Of a DNA stretch of 64,000 nucleotides, positions 9,123 to 18,148 are shown piece by piece. Both the position numbers and the translations under genes were made by a program. Every line of letters starts with the position of its first letter. Positions within the stretch are counted from its first letter, which is position 1. The stretch comes from Lacticaseibacillus baoqingensis (GTDB lineage Bacteria > Bacillota > Bacilli > Lactobacillales > Lactobacillaceae), in assembly GCF_003946165.1 (NCBI RefSeq), contig NZ_RHOI01000001.1, forward strand, positions 103,343-167,342, read 5' to 3'. Under the pieces are notes generated by a model. It was not told the origin of the DNA. It did not search any database and saw nothing but the letters and a program-made list of their open reading frames with translations.

Positions 9123-9978
9123 CAAACGTCACCCCTTTAGCAGCGAAATCAGCTAATATGGCTTGGCGCTGTGCCGCCAGGTGAGGCGGCAGCCCCAAGC
9201 CGCGGCCTAAATCAGCTAACGGCTCATCTAAAGTAAATCCAGGCGTCGTAGTGGCAAATTCGACGCGGTTGCCTGCCGGAGTCAAAATATAAAGGCTTTG
9301 AAACCAGCCGCGATCGGCAAAACGTTCGATGGTGTAGCCATGGTCGTGCGCGCGTTGGCGCAAGGTAGCAAACATTGAAGCGTCAGGGATGGCCAAGGCG
9401 ACATGATCGATACTGCCGCGGCCGAAGCGATGCGTGCCAGGCTGGGCTTGGCGAAAAATCAGCCTTTGGTCGTCGCCAAAGCGCACTTGTTGCCCGTCAT
9501 TGGGAGCAGCCAGCATGGTGGCAAAAAACTCAGCGGTTTGCTGCGGCTTTAAGCTGGCCAGTGTGCTGCCCCACCAGCCAAGGATCTGGGCGTTGGCCGG
9601 GATGTCGTTGGCAACCACTTTGCTTTTGGCCAGTTGTCCGGCATGCGGGCGTAAGGTGATGGCCACACCGTTGGGATCTTGCACGGATAAGCTGCCCAAG
9701 CGCTGCTGCCAAAAAGCGGTGCTGGCGGCGGGAATGGCAAACACCAGCTCAGCCATAAAGTGATCTTGGTCATACCGCGGCCCTAACCGGGGAACTTCAA
9801 AAAACGTGATCACGCTGCCAGGTGAGCCGGCAAAATCGCCATAAAAAAGATGCCGCATATGCAGGTTTTCTTGGTTCACGGTGTTTTTGACTAACCGCAG
9901 TCCGAGCTGATCACGATAAAACGCGGTGGTTGCCGCAATATCGCCAGTCAAAAGAGAGACATGATGTAAGTTAAACAT
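9115..9978 (-). CDS. VOC-family ring-cleavage dioxygenase (MhqO type), first copy
   Basis: First gene of the minus-strand detoxification operon. The 287-residue two-module VOC protein has the characteristic start FNLHHVSLLTGDIAATTAFYRDQLGL (quoted in parts: LHHVSLLTGD, AFYRDQLGL), FGRGSIDHVALAIPD in the second module, and a C-terminal FQSLYILTPAGNRVEFAT with the metal-binding Glu. This matches Fe(II)-dependent ring-cleaving dioxygenases such as MhqO/LinE relatives. The ATG at 9978 is preferred over GTG at 9984 because AAGG lies seven bases upstream. A promoter with an overlapping 15-bp palindrome precedes it, so a repressor probably controls the whole operon. Confidence 0.85.
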   Translation of the reverse strand: MFNLHHVSLLTGDIAATTAFYRDQLGLRLVKNTVNQENLHMRHLFYGDFAGSPGSVITFFEVPRLGPRYDQDHFMAELVFAIPAASTAFWQQRLGSLSVQDPNGVAITLRPHAGQLAKSKVVANDIPANAQILGWWGSTLASLKPQQTAEFFATMLAAPNDGQQVRFGDDQRLIFRQAQPGTHRFGRGSIDHVALAIPDASMFATLRQRAHDHGYTIERFADRGWFQSLYILTPAGNRVEFATTTPGFTLDEPLADLGRGLGLPPHLAAQRQAILADFAAKGVTFDD

Positions 9979-9996
9979 GAGCACACCTTCTATTCA

Positions 9997-10037
9997 CTTA
10001 TTAAAAATAAGCATAACACGTCACACGCTTCTGGCAA
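9997..10037 (-). promoter_or_regulatory. Promoter with overlapping palindromic operator for the quinone-resistance operon
   Basis: On the minus strand TTGCCA (10037-10032) and TATGCT (10015-10010) are 16 bases apart. Starting within the -10 is the perfect inverted repeat CTTATT-AAA-AATAAG (9997-10011), covering the expected transcription start. This is where a repressor such as a MarR-type quinone sensor would sit. No regulator gene is adjacent, so the binding protein is unknown. Confidence 0.6.
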
Positions 10038-10167
10038 GTCTTTTCTATGCATAATGATAGCGCAATCACGCCCAGTTAGCGATCTTAACGCTTCGGCGCA
10101 GTCGCATTGCCAAGCGTTATGAGATATAATGAATTAGATATGCTTAGAAGAAAGAGGAGGCGGACAT

Positions 10168-10692
10168 GTGGCAGTTTTTAAACCGACTTGGCTAGTTAAA
10201 GCCGTGTATGGCCTAACGCCTGAGCGTTTACACCAACAAGGGATCAAGGCGATCCTGACAGATTTGGATAATACCTTGATCGCATGGGACAACCCTGATG
10301 GGACGCAGGCATTGCATGATTGGTTACACACGATGAAGGCAGCGGGGATCACAGTGATGGTGGTATCTAACAATAACCATGACCGGATCGCACGCGCTTT
10401 GGCTAAGCTAGAGCTGCCGTTTGTTTCGCGAGCACTGAAGCCATTGCCGGTGGGGATCAATCGAGCCGTTTCGCGGCTGGGCCTGCCAAAGTCGGCAGTG
10501 GTCATGATCGGGGATCAATTGCTGACCGACGTGATGGCAGGCAATGCGGCTGGCGTGCGCACGATCTTAGTGCAGCCGCTGGTAGAAACTGATGCCTGGA
10601 ATACCCGGATCAACCGTTTTTTTGAACGATTTGTCTTTAAACTGCTCGGGGGCAAGGCGCATTTGACTTATAAGGAGGATCTGCATGGCTGA
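10168..10692 (+). CDS. yqeG: YqeG family HAD IIIA-type phosphatase
   Basis: A 174-residue HAD-superfamily hydrolase found at the head of the conserved yqeG-yqeH-yhbY-nadD cluster. HAD motif I is LTDLDNTLIAWD (nucleophile Asp), motif II is VVSNN, and motif III/IV is MIGDQLLTDVMAGN. Related proteins dephosphorylate phosphatidylglycerol phosphate in some bacteria and plants; that activity here is only a possibility. Start: the ATG at 10166 runs into a stop after nine codons, whereas the overlapping GTG at 10168 gives MAVFKPTWL with GAGGAGG upstream. It overlaps yqeH by eight bases, consistent with translational coupling. Confidence 0.9.
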   Translation: MAVFKPTWLVKAVYGLTPERLHQQGIKAILTDLDNTLIAWDNPDGTQALHDWLHTMKAAGITVMVVSNNNHDRIARALAKLELPFVSRALKPLPVGINRAVSRLGLPKSAVVMIGDQLLTDVMAGNAAGVRTILVQPLVETDAWNTRINRFFERFVFKLLGGKAHLTYKEDLHG

Positions 10693-11812
10693 AGAAGAAA
10701 CACAAGCATTGCATTGTATTGGGTGTGGGGCACGCTTACAAACCACTGAACCACAAAAAGCAGGGTATTTGCCGGCTGCGACTTTGGCGAAAATGCAAGC
10801 GGACCCTGATGCAGATCTATATTGTCAACGGTGTTTTCGCTTGCGGCACTACAATGAAGTCCAAGACGTGGAATTGACGGATGACGATTTTTTGCGGCTG
10901 TTGACCGCATTAGGCGATAGCGACGCGTTGATCGTGAATGTCGTGGATATTTTTGATTTCAATGGCAGCGTGATCCCTGGCTTGCATCGGTTCGTTGGCG
11001 ACAATCCAGTGATCTTAGTCGGCAATAAAGCTGATGTATTGCCCAAGTCGATCAATCCCAAAAAGCTCACCAATTGGCTTACCCAAGCGGCGCATGCGCA
11101 AGGCTTGCGGCCAGTGGCAACGTTATTGACCAGTGCTAAAAAAGGCCAACAAGTCGATGAATTGCTGGCGATGATCGAGCACTACCGCAACGGCCGAGAT
11201 GTTTATGTGGTAGGTGTGACCAACACCGGTAAGTCGACGTTGATCAATCAGATCATTCGCCAACTGACTGGCGTGCGTGAATTGATCACGACATCACGTT
11301 TTCCTGGCACGACCTTGGATCGTATCGAGATCCCATTAGATGACGGCCAGGCCTTGATCGATACCCCAGGGATCATTCATCACGGGCAAATGGCCCATTA
11401 TGTGGATCAGCGCGACTTGAATTTGGTCGCGCCCACCAAGCCTATCCGCCCGAAAGTCTATCAGTTGAACCCAGGCCAGACGATTTTTCTGGCGGGGTTG
11501 GCGCGGTTTGACTTTGTTCGCGGGCAGCGCAGCGGCTTTACGGTTTATGCAGATAATCAGCTCTTGTTGCACCGGACCAAGTTGGTCAATGCCGATGATT
11601 TTTATGCGCGGCATGTCGGTGAATTACTGCAGCCGCCGCGTGCAGAACAGCTGCCAGATTTCCCGCCTTTTGTGCGGTTTGAGTTCACCCCGAAGGTGAA
11701 ATCGGATCTGGTATTCGCCGGGTTAGGGTGGATCGTGATCCCTGCTGGCCAAACCGTTGCCGGTTATGCGCCAAAAGGCGTCGATGTGCTCTTACGCAAG
11801 GCGTTGATTTAA
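10685..11812 (+). CDS. yqeH: Ribosome biogenesis GTPase YqeH
   Basis: Circularly permuted GTPase needed for 30S subunit maturation. The 375-residue protein has an N-terminal zinc finger (CIGCGARL ... YCQRC, residues about 10-50), then the GTPase motifs in permuted order: G4 NKAD, G5 TSAKK, followed by G1 GVTNTGKST, the switch region PGTTLDRIE and G3 DTPG. A C-terminal domain follows. The ATG lies downstream of AAGGAGG inside the end of yqeG. Next gene yhbY begins 15 bases after the stop, so this is one transcription unit. Confidence 0.96.
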   Translation: MAEEETQALHCIGCGARLQTTEPQKAGYLPAATLAKMQADPDADLYCQRCFRLRHYNEVQDVELTDDDFLRLLTALGDSDALIVNVVDIFDFNGSVIPGLHRFVGDNPVILVGNKADVLPKSINPKKLTNWLTQAAHAQGLRPVATLLTSAKKGQQVDELLAMIEHYRNGRDVYVVGVTNTGKSTLINQIIRQLTGVRELITTSRFPGTTLDRIEIPLDDGQALIDTPGIIHHGQMAHYVDQRDLNLVAPTKPIRPKVYQLNPGQTIFLAGLARFDFVRGQRSGFTVYADNQLLLHRTKLVNADDFYARHVGELLQPPRAEQLPDFPPFVRFEFTPKVKSDLVFAGLGWIVIPAGQTVAGYAPKGVDVLLRKALI

Positions 11813-11827
11813 ACTAAAGGAGAAACC

Positions 11828-12139
11828 ATGTTAACTGGAAAACAAAAGCGGTACTTGCGCAGCCAAGCCATGACCATGAAGCCATTGATCAACTTAGGTA
11901 AAAATGGCGTCACGGAGACCTTCATTGAAGGGGTGAAAGCGGCGATCGAAGCGCGTGAACTGATCAAGATCAGTTTACTGCCGGCCACCGATGAAACGCC
12001 CAAAGCTGTGGGTCAAGCCCTGGTCGCAGCGATCCCAGGCTTGAGCGTCGCGCAAACGATCGGGCGGACCGTCGTGGTGTATAAACGGGCGTTTGATCCA
12101 GAAAACCGCAAGCTTTCGGCAATTATCGCGAAACTATAA
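11828..12139 (+). CDS. yhbY: Ribosome assembly RNA-binding protein YhbY (CRM domain)
   Basis: A 103-residue single-domain CRM protein. The sequence has the family's opening LTGKQKRYLRSQA and NLGKNGVTETFI, then IKISLLPATDE and the C-terminal GRTVVVYKR. CRM proteins bind rRNA during ribosome assembly; YhbY associates with pre-50S particles in E. coli. It lies between yqeH and nadD, as in many Firmicutes, with AAAGGAG before the ATG. Confidence 0.95.
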   Translation: MLTGKQKRYLRSQAMTMKPLINLGKNGVTETFIEGVKAAIEARELIKISLLPATDETPKAVGQALVAAIPGLSVAQTIGRTVVVYKRAFDPENRKLSAIIAKL

Positions 12140-12153
12140 AAGGGGTTTTAGGC

Positions 12154-12810
12154 ATGAACGTGAGCAATCAAACGATCACGTTATCGCATCCGGTGATCAC
12201 TGAAGAAGTCTCAGAAGCGATCTTAGGGCCGCGGCGCAAGCAAGTCGGCTTGTTCGGCGGCACCTTCAATCCGATCCATAATGGCCATTTGATCATGGCA
12301 GAAGCGGTTGGCACGCAATTAGGGCTCAAGCAAGTCTGCTTTATGCCTGATAATCAACCGCCGCATGTCGACCATAAAGCGGCGATCCCTGCCAAGCACC
12401 GCTTGGCGATGCTTGAAGCGGCGATCCATGATAATCCGCTGTTTGGCTTGGAGCTGTGTGAATTGCAGCGCGGCGGGGTCAGTTATAGTTATGACACCTT
12501 GGTTGCGTTGAAGAAATTACATCCAGACACCGATTATTATTTCATCATTGGCGCCGACATGGTCAATTACCTGCCGAAGTGGTATCGAATCGATGACTTG
12601 GTCAAGTTGGTGACGTTTGTTGGGGTGAAGCGGCGCGGGTATGCGCCGCAAAGCCCGTATCCGATCTTGTGGGTCGACGCCCCATTGATCGAGATCTCTT
12701 CAACAGAGATCCGCCAGCGAGTCGCGGCTGGACAAAGTATTCGTTACTTGGTGCCAGAACCGGTCCGCGCTTATATTGAGAAAGAAGGATTGTATCTTGA
12801 CGCAAATTGA
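12154..12810 (+). CDS. nadD: Nicotinate-nucleotide adenylyltransferase
   Basis: Transfers AMP from ATP to nicotinate mononucleotide to make deamido-NAD, the central step of NAD synthesis. The 218-residue protein has the nucleotidyltransferase signature GLFGGTFNPIHNGHL (the H-x-G-H motif is HNGH) near residue 33 and the C-terminal ISSTEIRQR motif that binds ATP. An N-terminal extension of about 28 residues before the Rossmann fold is typical of lactobacilli as far as I recall, and could instead indicate a later start. It overlaps yqeK by 14 bases and is part of the yqeG-yceD transcription unit. Confidence 0.96.
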   Translation: MNVSNQTITLSHPVITEEVSEAILGPRRKQVGLFGGTFNPIHNGHLIMAEAVGTQLGLKQVCFMPDNQPPHVDHKAAIPAKHRLAMLEAAIHDNPLFGLELCELQRGGVSYSYDTLVALKKLHPDTDYYFIIGADMVNYLPKWYRIDDLVKLVTFVGVKRRGYAPQSPYPILWVDAPLIEISSTEIRQRVAAGQSIRYLVPEPVRAYIEKEGLYLDAN

Positions 12811-13399
12811 GTATCCAGCGGCCTTAACCAATGGTCGTCAGCGCTCAGAGATCTTAGCACTGATGCAAAATCGGTTAGATGACCAACGCTATCAACATTG
12901 TTTGCGGGTCGAAAAAACCGCGCGTGAATTGGCCAAGCGCTTCGGCCAAGACGTTGACCGCGCCGGTTTGGCGGGGCTGTTGCACGATTATGCCAAGCAG
13001 ATCCCTAACAACACGTACATCGATGTCATCAAGCGAAACGGCTTTGATCTTGATTTGCTCAATTACAATCGCGGCGTGTGGCATGGGTTAGTGGGCACTT
13101 GGTTTATCAAACAAGAAGTCGGGGTCACGGACCACTTGGTGATCCAAGCCATTGAACGTCACACGACTGGTGATCCTGACATGAGCACGTTGGATCAGAT
13201 CATTTTTGTCGCCGACTTTATCGAGCCTGCCAGAGAACTGCCGATCGAAGCCAAAGCCCGCGTTGCAGCGCAAACCAATATGCGCGAAGCGACTTTGATT
13301 GAACTGGAAAATACGCTGCAATATCTGATCGGTCAACGCAAAGTCGTTTACCCTAAAACATTATTGACGTATAACGCATTTATCCAAATCAAGGAGTGA
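12797..13399 (+). CDS. yqeK: HD-domain hydrolase YqeK (Ap4A hydrolase type)
   Basis: HD-superfamily metal-dependent hydrolase of the YqeK family, whose members split diadenosine tetraphosphate into two ADP. Metal-binding residues are visible as HCLRVEKTA (first His), LLHDYAKQ (the HD pair), HGLVGTWF and later DFIEPAR. Start: TTG at 12797 is chosen because GAAGGA lies seven bases upstream; the longer frame from 12776 lacks a ribosome site. From the TTG the protein is 200 residues. It overlaps the end of nadD and is four bases from rsfS. Confidence 0.93.
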   Translation: MTQIEYPAALTNGRQRSEILALMQNRLDDQRYQHCLRVEKTARELAKRFGQDVDRAGLAGLLHDYAKQIPNNTYIDVIKRNGFDLDLLNYNRGVWHGLVGTWFIKQEVGVTDHLVIQAIERHTTGDPDMSTLDQIIFVADFIEPARELPIEAKARVAAQTNMREATLIELENTLQYLIGQRKVVYPKTLLTYNAFIQIKE

Positions 13400-13402
13400 A
13401 TT

Positions 13403-13759
13403 ATGGATTCTAAACAATTATTGGAAACAATCGTAAAAGCCGCTGATGACAAGCGGGCTGAAGATATCGTGGCACTAGACATGCAAGGGGTCAGCTTATT
13501 AGCAGATTATTTTGTGATCATGAACGGGAATTCTGAACGTCAGGTCCAAGCGCTAGTCGATGCGATTGAAGACCAAGTCGAAGCCGCCGGCGGTAACCAG
13601 CCCCGGATCGAAGGCCAAAAAGGCTCTAAGTGGATGCTGATGGATTTCCATGATGTCGTGGTCCATGTGTTTGTCCCCGAAGAACGAGAATTTTATAACT
13701 TGGAAAAGCTTTGGAGTGAAGCACCGCTAGTTGATGTGCAAGCGTGGGTCACAGAATAA
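13403..13759 (+). CDS. rsfS: Ribosome silencing factor RsfS
   Basis: A 118-residue RsfS/Iojap protein. It binds L14 on the 50S subunit and blocks joining with 30S under poor nutrition. Family marks: DIVALDMQGVSLLADYFVIMNGNSERQV, here seen as ALDMQGVS and DYFVIMNG, then GSKWMLMDFHDVVVHVF and the final REFYNLEKLW. AAGGAG precedes the ATG. The stop overlaps the next gene's start as TAATG. Confidence 0.96.
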   Translation: MDSKQLLETIVKAADDKRAEDIVALDMQGVSLLADYFVIMNGNSERQVQALVDAIEDQVEAAGGNQPRIEGQKGSKWMLMDFHDVVVHVFVPEEREFYNLEKLWSEAPLVDVQAWVTE

Positions 13760-14496
13760 TGATTTACAGCTCATTTGCCCAAGTTTACGACACGTTGATG
13801 GATGACAGCCTTTATCTTAAGTGGCGCGATTACGTCACCCAACAAGTGCCGGCTTCACAGCAGCCGCTGTTGGAGTTGGCAGGTGGTTCCGGGAGCTTGG
13901 CCGTGTTGTTGGCACAAGCAGGCTATGTGGTCAGTGATTTGGATTTAAGTGCTGAAATGCTGGCATTGGCAGAACAAAAGATCGCCGCAGCCGGCTTAAC
14001 GATCCCCTTATTACAAGGTGACATGCAAGACTTAAGCGGCTTGCCAGAGTATGCGCTGGTGACCTGCTTTGATGATTCGCTTTGTTATATGCCTGATCTT
14101 TCAGCGGTCCAAACAGTGTTTGAGCAAGTCTATGCGCATTTGCAGCCAGGCGGCGATTTCTTTTTTGATGCGCATTCGCTTTATCAAATGGATCAAGTCT
14201 TCCCCGGGTATATGTATAATTACCAGACGCAAGACTATGCCTTCATGTGGCAAAGTTACGCCGGAAAGCTGCCGCATACGATCGAGCATGATTTGACGTT
14301 TTTTGTTTATGATGAAGCCATCGATGCCTATCATCCCATGATCGAAACGCATCATGAACGAACTTATCCGGTCGCTGATTGGCTCAAGGCGCTGGCAGCG
14401 GCTGGTTTCAGCGATGTTTCGGTCACCGCCGATTTTGGGCAAAATCCGGTGCAAGAAACTAGCACCCGCTGGTTTTTCCACGCCAAGAGGGCCTAA
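13759..14496 (+). CDS. Class I SAM-dependent methyltransferase (YqeM-like)
   Basis: A 245-residue methyltransferase. The start YSSFAQVYDTLMDD and SAM-binding motif I LLELAGGSGSLAVLLAQAG are typical of the YqeM family that follows rsfS in Firmicutes. Post-motifs include DLDLSAEML and ALVTCFDDSLCYM. The substrate is unknown; the conserved place in a ribosome/NAD cluster suggests RNA or cofactor metabolism, which is inference. The ATG at 13759 overlaps the rsfS stop. The tmcAL gene begins two bases after its stop. Confidence 0.88.
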   Translation: MIYSSFAQVYDTLMDDSLYLKWRDYVTQQVPASQQPLLELAGGSGSLAVLLAQAGYVVSDLDLSAEMLALAEQKIAAAGLTIPLLQGDMQDLSGLPEYALVTCFDDSLCYMPDLSAVQTVFEQVYAHLQPGGDFFFDAHSLYQMDQVFPGYMYNYQTQDYAFMWQSYAGKLPHTIEHDLTFFVYDEAIDAYHPMIETHHERTYPVADWLKALAAAGFSDVSVTADFGQNPVQETSTRWFFHAKRA

Positions 14497-14497
14497 G

Positions 14498-15634
14498 ATG
14501 CAAGCAGTCGCAATGATCGCAGAATTTAATCCTTTGCATAATGGCCATGTTCATGCGCTTGCCCAAGCCAAACGCGCCAGTGGTGCAGATGTCGTTGTGG
14601 TCGCATTGGCGGGTAATTATGTCCAGCGCGGTGAACCGGCGATCGTTGACAAATGGGCGCGGGCAAAAGCGGCGTTAACCGCAGGCGCAGATGTGGTCGT
14701 GGAATTGCCCACGGCTTGTGCCAATCAAGCGGCCCCGGGATTTGCCGCTGGCGGCGTGGGCCTTTTGGCAGCGTTAGGGGTGCAAACACTCGCTTTTGGA
14801 ACGGAAGCGCCTCAGCTTGATTATATGCAAGCGGCCAGCCAGTTGGCTGCATTGCCGCCAGCGACGGCCCATCTGAAAGATTTCACCCAAACCTATGCCA
14901 CCCAGCTGAATCGCTATTATCAAGCGAGCGTGGGTATCGACATGTCGGCTCCAAACTTATTGTTAGGCATGAGTTATGCCCAAGCCAATCTCGCCTTAGG
15001 GGCGCCGTTGCAGTTGTTGCCGATCGCGCGCGTAGGAGTCGATCATGACGCTTGCGGCAGTGTCGATACTTTTGCCAGTGCCAGCCAGATCCGGCAGTTG
15101 ATCCAAAAAGATGCGGATGTTCAAGCCTTTGTACCCACGGCCACACGCATCGCCCTTAACGCGCGGCACCAAAGCTGGCAAGATCTGTTTCCTTGGTTGA
15201 AATATCGCTTGCAAACCGCGGATCTTGGCGCATTGCGCGAAATCGATGCCATGGCAGAAGGCTTAGAATATCGCTTAACCCAAAATATCGATGCCGCCGG
15301 TGATTTCAGCCAATTCATGGCTGCGATCAAATCCAAGCGATACACTTACGCCCGTTTGCGGCGCTTGTGCTTGGCGGTGGTTTTGAACCAAACCCAAGCG
15401 CTGGTGGCAGCGGCTAAAACCCAGCCGTATATTCACGTGTTGGGATTCACCCACGCAGGGCAGGCGTATTTGCATGCGGTGAAAAAAACGGTGGCGTGGC
15501 CATTGATCACCAAAGTCAGTGCTGCGATGCTCATGCCTGGCGGTTGTTTATATTGGCAACAGCGCGCGGATCGGTTGATCGAGACGCTGACGGGGCAGAC
15601 CCAAAATTATGGTCGGCCCCCGATCATGATATGA
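14498..15634 (+). CDS. tmcAL: tRNA(Met) cytidine acetate ligase (YlbM/TmcAL)
   Basis: Makes N4-acetylcytidine at the wobble position of elongator tRNA-Met, using acetate and ATP. The 378-residue protein begins with the nucleotidyltransferase-like motif MIAEFNPLHNGHVHAL (HNGH) and continues with the family segments ALAGNYVQRGEPAIVDKWARA and ELPTACANQAAPGFAAGG. The ATG at 14498 is chosen over upstream in-frame codons because it begins at the conserved first strand and follows the methyltransferase stop directly. YceD lies 13 bases downstream, the order ylbM-yceD being common. Confidence 0.92.
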   Translation: MQAVAMIAEFNPLHNGHVHALAQAKRASGADVVVVALAGNYVQRGEPAIVDKWARAKAALTAGADVVVELPTACANQAAPGFAAGGVGLLAALGVQTLAFGTEAPQLDYMQAASQLAALPPATAHLKDFTQTYATQLNRYYQASVGIDMSAPNLLLGMSYAQANLALGAPLQLLPIARVGVDHDACGSVDTFASASQIRQLIQKDADVQAFVPTATRIALNARHQSWQDLFPWLKYRLQTADLGALREIDAMAEGLEYRLTQNIDAAGDFSQFMAAIKSKRYTYARLRRLCLAVVLNQTQALVAAAKTQPYIHVLGFTHAGQAYLHAVKKTVAWPLITKVSAAMLMPGGCLYWQQRADRLIETLTGQTQNYGRPPIMI

Positions 15635-15647
15635 AAGAGGAGAGAGA

Positions 15648-16202
15648 ATGCTCAAATTTACGGTGGCTGAATTAGCCAAATATAAGCACGAGCCGCTACA
15701 TGTCACAGAGACGTTAGACGTCAAAGAAGCGTTGATGACGCGTGATCCCGAGATCCTCGACGTGAGTGCGATCCAACTTGATGCCTATATCAGTGCCGAT
15801 GATGGGGACTTTTTGTTATCTGCAACCCTCGCCGGGAGCTTGACCGTGCCTTCTACGCGCAGCCTTGAGCCGGTCAGTTTGCCATTGGACTTTTCTTTCA
15901 GTGAAGTTTATGTCCAAGCAGATGATCGCAAAGACAAGTATGAAAATGGCGAGTTGGTCATCACCATGGAAGATGATGAATTAGACCTGCAAGCAGCAGT
16001 GCTTGACCACATTTTGTTGAGTATCCCGATGCAAGTGCTGACGCCACAAGAAGCTGCTGGCACCGCGATGCCAAGTGGTGAAGACTGGGAAGTGGTCGCA
16101 GAAGACGATTTTAAAGCCTTGCAGCAAGATGAAAAAGCCGCAGATTCGCCTTTTGCCAAGTTACAAGGGCTGTTTGATGCAGATTCGGACAAAAAAGACT
16201 GA
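15648..16202 (+). CDS. YceD family protein (DUF177, large ribosomal RNA accumulation protein)
   Basis: An acidic 184-residue DUF177 protein. The family is linked to 23S rRNA accumulation and normally precedes rpmF (L32). Visible are the N-terminal strands (VAELAKYKHEPLHVTETLDV), a central beta region (LAGSLTVPSTRSLEPVSLPL) and a C-terminal acidic tail ending FAKLQGLFDADSDKKD. The usual two zinc-type cysteines of some family members are absent. Downstream is gnd rather than rpmF, so L32 must be encoded elsewhere. Confidence 0.88.
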   Translation: MLKFTVAELAKYKHEPLHVTETLDVKEALMTRDPEILDVSAIQLDAYISADDGDFLLSATLAGSLTVPSTRSLEPVSLPLDFSFSEVYVQADDRKDKYENGELVITMEDDELDLQAAVLDHILLSIPMQVLTPQEAAGTAMPSGEDWEVVAEDDFKALQQDEKAADSPFAKLQGLFDADSDKKD

Positions 16203-16298
16203 CGAAACTTTTAATCGGTCGTTCATTCTGCTACCATGAAACGGTAACGGAACACAAACGAAGGCGAGCCAAACTCGTCTTTTGTAGGAGGCAATTGA

Positions 16299-17723
16299 AT
16301 GGATAAACCAACAATCGGCGTCATTGGGATGGCCGTGATGGGCAAGAACTTAGCCCTTAACATCGAAAGCCGCGGCTATACCGTCGCCATTTACAACCGG
16401 ACTGGCAGCAAAACCGAAACAGTCGCCAAAGACCATGCGGATAAGCGCTTGGTCCCAAGTTATACGATCGCAGATTTTGTCGCTTCTTTGGAGAAGCCGC
16501 GCCGCATCATCTTGATGGTCAAAGCTGGTGCCGGGACCGATGCCGTGATCAGTGAGCTCGTGCCATTGTTGGATCAAGGCGATGTCTTGATCGATGGTGG
16601 GAACACGAATTTCCATGATACCCGCCGGCGGAACAAAGACCTGGCCGACTCTGGGATCAATTTCATTGGGATGGGGGTTTCCGGTGGCGAACTCGGTGCC
16701 TTGCAAGGGCCTTCATTGATGCCTGGCGGCCAACGTGATGCCTATGACTTAGTCGCCCCGATCTTGGAACAGATCTCTGCAAAAGCTGAAGAAGATGGCG
16801 CCCCATGTGTCAGCTATATCGGCCCAGATGGTGCCGGACATTATGTCAAAATGGTCCACAATGGGATCGAATACGGTGATATGGAACTGATCGCCGAATC
16901 CTATAACCTCTTGCGCAACTTGTTAGGTTTGGATATGGATGAAATTGCCAAAGTCTTTGCTGACTGGTCCAAAGGCGAATTACATTCCTACCTGATCGAC
17001 ATTACTGCTGAGATCTTAACGCGCAAGGATGATCTTGGTTCCGGCAAGCCGATCGTTGACGTGATCTTAGACCGCGCCGGCAATAAGGGAACTGGTAAGT
17101 GGAGCACGCAATCAGCTGCAGAGCTGGGCGTGCCGCAAAGTGTGATCACAGAATCTTTGTACGCCCGTTATATCTCGGCGATGAAAGACGAACGTGTTGC
17201 TGCCAGCAAGGTTTTGCCAAAGCCAGTTGGTAAAGTCGACTTGCCGGATAAGGCCGCTGCGATCGAATTGATCCGCAAGGCATTGTACTTCTCTAAGGTC
17301 ATGAGCTATGCGCAAGGCTTCGAGCAGATGCGGGTCGCTTCTGAACATTATGATTGGGACTTAAATTACGGTGAGATCGCCTCGATCTGGCGTGCCGGCT
17401 GTATCATCCGCGCCCAATTCCTCCAAAACATCACCAATGCCTATGAAAAAGATCCAGCTTTGAAGAACTTATTGTTGGATGATTACTTCTTAGACATTAC
17501 CAAGAACTATCAAGAAGCAGTGCGCGACTTGGTGGCTTTGGCCACTAAAGCCGGGGTCCCTGTCCCTGGTTTCATGGGTGCGATCAGCTACTTTGATTCG
17601 TATCGCAGCGAAGTCTTGCCAGCGAACATGATCCAAGCACAGCGGGATTACTTCGGTGCGCATACCTACGAGCGCAACGACCGCGAAGGGATCTTCCACT
17701 ATACCTGGTATATCGAACAATAA
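16299..17723 (+). CDS. gnd: 6-phosphogluconate dehydrogenase, decarboxylating
   Basis: Oxidises and decarboxylates 6-phosphogluconate to ribulose 5-phosphate with NADP, in the oxidative pentose phosphate pathway or heterofermentative branch. The 474-residue protein is full length: Rossmann motif [21 protein letters not shown], the substrate region [21 protein letters not shown], catalytic Lys in [18 protein letters not shown], and the C-terminal helical domain ending FHYTWYIEQ. The ATG has TAGGAGG upstream. It stands alone, between yceD and a terminator at 17737. Confidence 0.97.
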   Translation: MDKPTIGVIGMAVMGKNLALNIESRGYTVAIYNRTGSKTETVAKDHADKRLVPSYTIADFVASLEKPRRIILMVKAGAGTDAVISELVPLLDQGDVLIDGGNTNFHDTRRRNKDLADSGINFIGMGVSGGELGALQGPSLMPGGQRDAYDLVAPILEQISAKAEEDGAPCVSYIGPDGAGHYVKMVHNGIEYGDMELIAESYNLLRNLLGLDMDEIAKVFADWSKGELHSYLIDITAEILTRKDDLGSGKPIVDVILDRAGNKGTGKWSTQSAAELGVPQSVITESLYARYISAMKDERVAASKVLPKPVGKVDLPDKAAAIELIRKALYFSKVMSYAQGFEQMRVASEHYDWDLNYGEIASIWRAGCIIRAQFLQNITNAYEKDPALKNLLLDDYFLDITKNYQEAVRDLVALATKAGVPVPGFMGAISYFDSYRSEVLPANMIQAQRDYFGAHTYERNDREGIFHYTWYIEQ

Positions 17724-17736
17724 GCAATTAGCTTAG

Positions 17737-17798
17737 CAAAACAGCCTTCATCCGCAACCACTCCGTTTTTGGTTGTTGGCAGAAGGCTGTTTTGTTGC
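17737..17798 (+). terminator. Terminator after gnd
   Basis: CAAAACAGCCTTC (from 17737) pairs with GAAGGCTGTTTTG (to 17794), with an inner GCAACCA/TGGTTGT arm. The A-rich and T-rich flanks complete an intrinsic terminator. Confidence 0.8.
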
Positions 17799-18148
17799 GA
17801 ATTGGCGTCCATGACGCCTGTCATGCCTGCATACAGATTTTGACAGCGGCTGATCGACCCGCGAAGAAAGGGCTTTATTAACCACGATATAGGTATATAC
17901 CGCTGGCAAAATATTCTTTGAAAAATAAATTTACCAATAACTGGACTATACCTCTGCTAAAATCTCTCATCTTTTCAATTTGGCCTATTTTTGGCGGGTT
18001 AAGAATACCTGTGATAGTCAAGTGGTACAGACTATGTTACAATAGGCAAAGCAACATGTCACATGAGAAAAAAACGCTACCGTCCACTTGTGAAATGAGA
18101 GTTTTGCCAGAGGGACGCTTCAAGTAAAAATGATAAAGGAGTCCGATC
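17799..18148 (+). other. Gene-free stretch before the two-component system, with a likely promoter
   Basis: No convincing gene is seen here; a 69-codon open frame at 17918-18127 has no ribosome site and no recognisable pattern. The stretch is AT-richer than its surroundings. A possible promoter is TAGTCA (18015-18020) and TACAAT (18038-18043) with 17-base spacing, giving a leader of about 100 bases to the response regulator. Confidence 0.5.

Noticed and set aside
17918..18127. Possible 69-residue protein before the response regulator
   Set aside because: TTG start without a ribosome site, and it overlaps the likely promoter and leader of the regulator.
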